DNA from: Bacteroidota bacterium
GTDB taxonomy: Bacteria; Bacteroidota; Bacteroidia; Flavobacteriales; Schleiferiaceae
Direction: 5' to 3'
Length of the DNA stretch: 8,958 nt
Assembly: GCA_003023665.1 (NCBI GenBank)
Contig: PXYR01000069.1
Coordinates: 1 to 8,958 of the forward strand
Shown here: positions 4,882 to 8,958 of the stretch, one piece after another
Position numbering within the stretch: position 1 is the stretch's first letter
How the letters are laid out: each line of letters opens with the position of its first letter
Notes under the pieces: generated by a model
What the model was told of the DNA's origin: nothing
The model's input: the letters and a program-made list of their open reading frames with translations, nothing else
The model's database searches: none
Made by a program: the position numbers and the translations under genes

Positions 4882-7377
4882 ATGCAAATACGCAGATATT
4901 TCCTACTTATTGCCGCCATTGTTGCATTGCCAACGGCCGTAATAGCTCAAGATTCAGACATTGAAGATGTTGTAATTGAGATTCATAAAACTACCAAAAA
5001 AGCGGATGAATACTTCGAATCAAAGGAGTACTCAATCGCCTTGGATATTTACTCAAAGGCCTATTCTAAGGAGAAAAGTCGCGAACAAAAGCAGCGAATT
5101 TCCTTCAATATGGCAGAATGTTACCGTTTTACGGGACAGTGTAAACGCGCCGCTAGCTATTATTTGAGAGCGGAAAAATTAGGGTATGGATCCATTGCTG
5201 CTCTTGGTTATGCGGAAATGCTGCAATGTCAGGGAGAATATGAAGATGCTATTGCTGCATTCGAAGCCTACAAAAAATTAGCACCCACTGACGTTCGAGC
5301 TGAGAATGGAATAACAGCTTGTCGACAGGCCAGCGATTGGATAGAAAAAGGCTCTTTATTTTCTTTAGACAATGCGAAAGATTTGAACTCGAAGAAATCG
5401 GATTACGCGATTGCTTATGCTGGAAAAAGAGGCAAAGAAGACCTTATGCTGATGGTGAGTTCAATGCGGGACGATGCTACGGGTAAAAAGCCAGACGGTT
5501 GGACCGGGCAACGTTTTTCAGATATCTATTTAATCGAGGGACAAAAGAAAAAAGGTAAGCGCAAAAAAGGCAAAGAAGCCAATGCGAATGACGAAGTGGT
5601 ATGGGGTGATTTAGAATCTATTGGCGAAGTGATAAATACCAAAGATCATGAAGGTGTATTGACATTTGATTCTCGCGGTAAAACCATGTACTTCACCAAA
5701 TGTATTAAACTTAAGAATGTTAAGATGGGTTGTGCAATTTACACGACCAAGAAAGTAGGACAGGATTGGGCAAATCCTGAGCCTGTTGTTATTGCCGTGG
5801 ATAGCGGTGCATCTGTAGGTCATCCCGCCTTAAGTCCAGATGACAAAACTCTATATTTTGCTGGCGAGTTGAATGATGGTATGGGTGGCAAGGACATCTA
5901 CATGACTACCTATGATAGAAGAGCAAGAGAATGGAAAGCTCCAACGGCACTGAACATAAATACAAGAGGGGATGAGTTGTATCCATACATTCATGGCGAC
6001 GGATATCTTTACTTTTCATCTAATGGTCGCCCAGGAATGGGAGGTTTTGATTGCTATAGAGTCAAGCTAGATGACTTGGGCTTACCAGTGGGTGATGTTG
6101 AGAATATGCTTAGTCCCATTAATTCCGAGGCTGATGATATAGCACTGCGCTGGATACCTGGAGATCATACAGAAAAAGGTTTCGTTATTTCAAATAGAAA
6201 AGGGACTCGAGGCGAGCACGATATTTGGTACGTCACTGAATGGACCAAACAATTTGTTGTGAGCGGAACAGTAGTGAGCACCAAAAACGGTAAACCCGTC
6301 AAAGATGTTACCATTGAAGTAAGCGATAAGCAAGGAGGTTCATTTACAATTACCACAGATGCAAATGGGAAATTCAATATCCCTAAAGGTAAACTCGCGG
6401 AAGACATGTCGTATAAACTAAATATGTCTCGTAAAAAGTTCCTGAATGCCATTGGAGATATTAGTACGGAGAATTTAGCCTTGAATGATTACTCTAGAGT
6501 TAAAGAAGAAAGGGAATATGTTAAATCGTATGATTTAACACTAAAGATGGATCCTATTGAAGTTCCAATAGTGCTTCCAAATGTCTTCTTTGATCTTGCA
6601 AAATCAGATTTAAGAGAAGAGAGTAAGGTAGCATTAGATACGGTATATAATATCCTTCAAAGAAACCCTAACATTACAATTGGTCTTCGTTCACATACCG
6701 ATTACAGAGATACAGACGCTAAGAATAAAGTGCTTTCACAATCTCGTGCACAAAGTTGTGTGGATTATTTAATTGAAAAAGGAATCGCTTCAGATCGTCT
6801 CACTGCCGTGGGTATGGGTGAAGGAGAGCCTTTCGTTATTCCTGTAGATTATTCCGGTTACGGTTCCGACCAATTTAAATCAGGAGATAAATTGACTGAA
6901 GGATTTATCAAAAGATTAGGGAAGGACAGTCAGGAGATAGCTAACCAAATAAATAGACGAACAGATTTTAAAGTGCTCTCTGACGATTATGTGCCGTCCG
7001 CACCTATTGTTTCGAACGAAAGTGGTTCATTGGCTCCTGAAAAGAAAAATGAAAATCCAATTGGTCAAACAATTACGTTGAGTCCAAAGGACCGTTCTTT
7101 AGGTAAGATTGCTATGGATAATGGTATGAACGTGGTACAACTGAAAAAGTTGAATGGCGGTCTTCGTGGCGCTCGACCAATGCCTGGCATGGTATTGAAA
7201 GTAACACTTAACGGCGATTACAAAGAATTTGACGAAACGCATTACCAAGTTCAGCGTGGAGATCAGTTACGTACTATTTCCAAGAAAGTCGGGTCTGATG
7301 TGAAAACACTAAGAACCTTGAATGGCATTAAAAGTGATAAGGAGTTGATTATTGGTTCCTGGATTCAAACTAAGTAG
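4882..7377 (+). CDS. PorE-like envelope protein: TPR, beta-propeller, CRD, OmpA domain, LysM-like tail
   Basis: An exported protein of 831 residues. The signal peptide (1 to about 22: basic MQIRR, hydrophobic core, AVIA before Q23) has no lipobox cysteine. About three TPR-like units follow (36-138), then a PD40/WD40-type propeller (about 165-452) with repeated SPDDKTLYF and GGKDIY-like strands and a lysine-rich loop at 222-231. Next come a carboxypeptidase-regulatory-like Ig fold (457 to about 553; GKPVKDVTIEV, TTDANGKFNIP) and an OmpA C-terminal domain (563-696) ending in NRRTDFKV. D607 and R622 have the 15-residue spacing of the peptidoglycan-binding Asp/Arg pair. Two LysM-like segments end the protein (about 730-775 and 787-831). 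TPR-propeller-CRD-OmpA is the order known for PorE of the type IX secretion system, so a peptidoglycan-anchored role in T9SS or gliding is inferred. Many Bacteroidetes carry several such paralogues, so the exact role is uncertain. It is flanked by terminators and probably monocistronic. Confidence 0.88.
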   Translation: MQIRRYFLLIAAIVALPTAVIAQDSDIEDVVIEIHKTTKKADEYFESKEYSIALDIYSKAYSKEKSREQKQRISFNMAECYRFTGQCKRAASYYLRAEKLGYGSIAALGYAEMLQCQGEYEDAIAAFEAYKKLAPTDVRAENGITACRQASDWIEKGSLFSLDNAKDLNSKKSDYAIAYAGKRGKEDLMLMVSSMRDDATGKKPDGWTGQRFSDIYLIEGQKKKGKRKKGKEANANDEVVWGDLESIGEVINTKDHEGVLTFDSRGKTMYFTKCIKLKNVKMGCAIYTTKKVGQDWANPEPVVIAVDSGASVGHPALSPDDKTLYFAGELNDGMGGKDIYMTTYDRRAREWKAPTALNINTRGDELYPYIHGDGYLYFSSNGRPGMGGFDCYRVKLDDLGLPVGDVENMLSPINSEADDIALRWIPGDHTEKGFVISNRKGTRGEHDIWYVTEWTKQFVVSGTVVSTKNGKPVKDVTIEVSDKQGGSFTITTDANGKFNIPKGKLAEDMSYKLNMSRKKFLNAIGDISTENLALNDYSRVKEEREYVKSYDLTLKMDPIEVPIVLPNVFFDLAKSDLREESKVALDTVYNILQRNPNITIGLRSHTDYRDTDAKNKVLSQSRAQSCVDYLIEKGIASDRLTAVGMGEGEPFVIPVDYSGYGSDQFKSGDKLTEGFIKRLGKDSQEIANQINRRTDFKVLSDDYVPSAPIVSNESGSLAPEKKNENPIGQTITLSPKDRSLGKIAMDNGMNVVQLKKLNGGLRGARPMPGMVLKVTLNGDYKEFDETHYQVQRGDQLRTISKKVGSDVKTLRTLNGIKSDKELIIGSWIQTK

Positions 7378-7396
7378 ATAAAACCATAATAAAAGA

Positions 7397-7427
7397 AAAG
7401 CGCGCACGGATTACCCGTGCGCGCTTT
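7397..7427 (+). terminator. Hairpin terminator between the OmpA-family gene and purM
   Basis: A perfect 13-bp stem (7397-7409 with 7415-7427) with a five-base loop, ATTAC, and a CG-rich core. Only three Ts close the 3' arm before TCTCGTTATTTTT, so the T tract is interrupted. The preceding A-rich strand gives a T-rich tract on the other strand. It starts 20 bases after the upstream stop and most likely ends that transcript. Confidence 0.8.
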
Positions 7428-7432
7428 CTCGT

Positions 7433-7440
7433 TATTTTTG
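7433..7440 (+). promoter_or_regulatory. Bacteroidetes-type -7 promoter box for purM
   Basis: TATTTTTG fits TAnnTTTG and lies seven bases before the purM ATG, just after the hairpin. Transcription would start about two to four bases before the start codon. No TTG is seen at the normal -33 distance, which falls in the hairpin loop and 3' arm. Confidence 0.45.
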
Positions 7441-7447
7441 CAGAACT

Positions 7448-8623
7448 ATGAGTACTAATTCTGACCGCTATACAGGAAGAGGCGTAAGTGCACAAAAAGA
7501 AGATGTGCATAATGCAATCAAAAATATTGATAAGGGTCTCTTTCCAAAGGCTTTTTGCAAAATCGTACCGGATTACCTTACAGGTGATCAAGAGTACTGC
7601 CTGGTCATGCATGCAGATGGAGCTGGAACCAAAAGTTCGCTTGCATACATGTATTGGAAAGAAACAGGTGACCTGAATGTATGGAAAGGCATAGCACAAG
7701 ATGCTTTAATAATGAATATTGATGATCTTCTTTGCGTTGGCGCTACGGAGAACATCATGCTAAGTTCAACTATTGGTAGAAATAAGGGTCTCATTACTGG
7801 TGAGGTATTGGCTTCTATTATAGAAGGGACAGAAGAGCTATTGGAAGAATACAGAAAGTACGGCATATCCATCATAAGTACGGGTGGAGAGACTGCAGAT
7901 GTTGGTGATCTAGTCCGTACGATAATTGTGGACAGTACAGTAGTTGCGAGGATGAAACGCGCAGATGTCATTGATAATTCAAAAATCCAGCCTGGAAACG
8001 TAATTGTAGGTCTATCAAGTTCTGGAAAAGCAACATACGAGTCCGAATACAATGGCGGTATGGGTTCAAATGGATTGACAAGCGCCCGTCATGATGTGTT
8101 TTCAAGGGAATTGATGACAAAGTATCCTGAGAGTTTCGATCCAGCTGTACCTGAGCATTTAGTATACACTGGAACAAAGTCCCTTACGGATGCCACTACA
8201 ACAGAATTGGATGCAGGTAAATTGGTGTTGAGTCCAACGCGCACATATGCACCCATAGTGAAGAAGATTCTGGATAATTACCGCGGTCAAATAGATGGCA
8301 TGGTGCACTGTTCTGGTGGAGCACAGACAAAAATTTTACACTTTCTAGAAAAAGGCCATGTGGTCAAAGATAATCTCTTTGAGCTACCCCCTCTATTCAA
8401 GCTTATTCAGGAAGAAAGCGGCACCAGTTGGAAGGAAATGTATCAGGTATTCAATATGGGGCATAGAATGGAGCTCTATGTTGACCCTATGATTGCGCAA
8501 GACATTATACAAATTAGCAAGGAATTTGGAGTAGATGCGCAGATTATTGGTCGCGTGGAACAAAGCAATACAAAGGAATTAACCATAACAAGTGAATTCG
8601 GAACATTTAAATACGGTAACTAA
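7448..8623 (+). CDS. purM: Phosphoribosylformylglycinamidine cyclo-ligase (AIR synthetase)
   Basis: Catalyses the ATP-dependent closure of FGAM to AIR, the fifth step of purine synthesis, in the cytoplasm. At 391 residues it is longer than the E. coli-type enzyme (about 345) and matches the long form found in Bacteroidetes. Visible PurM-family motifs are RYTGRGVSAQKEDVH (7-21), HADGAGTKSS (55-64; DGVGTK in other PurM proteins), the acidic patch MNIDDLLCVGA (89-99), STGGETADVGD (144-154), the glycine loop GLSSSGKAT (188-196) with GSNG (206-209), and HCSGGAQTKI (287-296). The segment between the glycine loop and GSNG is extended, and VFNMGHRMEL (334-343) replaces the usual TFNCGVGM-like strand. 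The ATG follows a promoter box closely, with no Shine-Dalgarno site. The stop TAA shares its last base with the prfA ATG, so the two genes are probably co-transcribed. Confidence 0.93.
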   Translation: MSTNSDRYTGRGVSAQKEDVHNAIKNIDKGLFPKAFCKIVPDYLTGDQEYCLVMHADGAGTKSSLAYMYWKETGDLNVWKGIAQDALIMNIDDLLCVGATENIMLSSTIGRNKGLITGEVLASIIEGTEELLEEYRKYGISIISTGGETADVGDLVRTIIVDSTVVARMKRADVIDNSKIQPGNVIVGLSSSGKATYESEYNGGMGSNGLTSARHDVFSRELMTKYPESFDPAVPEHLVYTGTKSLTDATTTELDAGKLVLSPTRTYAPIVKKILDNYRGQIDGMVHCSGGAQTKILHFLEKGHVVKDNLFELPPLFKLIQEESGTSWKEMYQVFNMGHRMELYVDPMIAQDIIQISKEFGVDAQIIGRVEQSNTKELTITSEFGTFKYGN

Positions 8624-8958
8624 TGCTTGATAAGCTTAATGTGGTATTTCAGCGTTACAATGAAGTCAATGATCTCATTATTCAACCGGATATAATTTCC
8701 GATAGTAAACGTTATGTGAAACTCAATAGAGAGTACAAGAACCTGAAGCCTTTGGTGGATGCTCGGGAGGAATACTTAGAATTAACTAGTAGAATAGAGG
8801 AAGCTAAAACAGTTCTTAAAGAGGAGAAAGACCCCGACTTTCGGGACATGGCCAAATTAGAACTTGACGAATTGGAGCCTGCCTTTTCAGAATTAGAGGA
8901 AGCCATTAAAATACTCTTAATTCCCAAAGATCCTGAAGATGATAAAAATGCGCTCGTG
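8623..8958 (+). CDS. prfA: Peptide chain release factor 1, 5' part (3' end outside window)
   Basis: RF1 recognises UAA and UAG stop codons on the ribosome and triggers peptide release. The window holds the first 112 codons, open to the right edge. The sequence starts MLDKLNVVFQRYNEVNDLI (1-19), continues with QPDIISDSKRYVKLNREYKN (21-40), and ends with LLIPKDPEDDKNALV (98-112). This is the N-terminal helical domain of RF1, which interacts with PrmC and the ribosome; the Lxxx-L-LIPKDPxDxKN element normally comes just before the conserved EIRAGTGGDEA segment, which is beyond the window. The PVT codon-recognition and GGQ motifs are therefore not visible, but the LLIPKDPEDDKN pattern distinguishes RF1 from RF2 well enough. 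The ATG overlaps the purM stop (TAATG), implying coupled translation. No separate promoter or Shine-Dalgarno site is seen. Confidence 0.93.
   Translation, partial: MLDKLNVVFQRYNEVNDLIIQPDIISDSKRYVKLNREYKNLKPLVDAREEYLELTSRIEEAKTVLKEEKDPDFRDMAKLELDELEPAFSELEEAIKILLIPKDPEDDKNALV

Noticed and set aside
7588..8052. Minus-strand open frame of 154 codons within purM
   Set aside because: It lies fully inside a strongly supported gene, resembles no known protein and has low-complexity composition expected of an antisense shadow.
1..8958. Mobile element, defence system or CRISPR array
   Set aside because: All space is taken up by housekeeping and envelope genes with short intergenic gaps; no direct repeats with spacers, transposase, integrase or attachment-like repeats were seen.

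Overview
The window looks like chromosomal core DNA from a member of the Bacteroidota, most likely a Flavobacteriia-type bacterium. The evidence is the fused SecDF, a type III glutamine synthetase, a long Bacteroidetes-style PurM, a PorE-like TPR/propeller/OmpA envelope protein, moderate-to-low GC, mostly weak Shine-Dalgarno signals, and TAnnTTTG promoter boxes (the Bacteroidetes -7 element) just before several genes. All recognisable genes read on the + strand. I see no transposon, phage gene, CRISPR array, tRNA or rRNA, and no gap between genes is longer than about 106 bases.

Layout: (1) 2-1216, the 3' part of secDF, which enters from the left edge and ends at a very strong hairpin terminator. 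(2) 1283-2496, a two-gene unit: a small TatA-family translocase subunit and a CaCA-family calcium/sodium antiporter whose TTG start overlaps the tatA stop. (3) 2583-4775, glnN (glutamine synthetase III), with its own promoter that carries a palindrome between the -33 and -7 elements, and a terminator behind it. (4) 4882-7377, an 831-residue secreted envelope protein with signal peptide, TPRs, a beta-propeller, a carboxypeptidase-regulatory-like domain, an OmpA-type peptidoglycan-binding domain and two LysM-like segments. (5) 7448-8958, purM followed by the start of prfA, which overlaps the purM stop by one base and runs off the right edge.

The genes do not form one pathway. SecDF and TatA both serve protein export, and the PorE-like protein is probably an exported, peptidoglycan-anchored component that may support type IX secretion or gliding. 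The remaining genes are nitrogen assimilation (glnN), purine synthesis (purM), translation termination (prfA) and ion homeostasis. I found no clear new defence or mobile system. The most interesting items are the LysM-extended PorE-like protein, the palindrome in the glnN promoter spacer, and the tight terminator-promoter-start arrangement before tatA and purM, which suggests near-leaderless transcripts.
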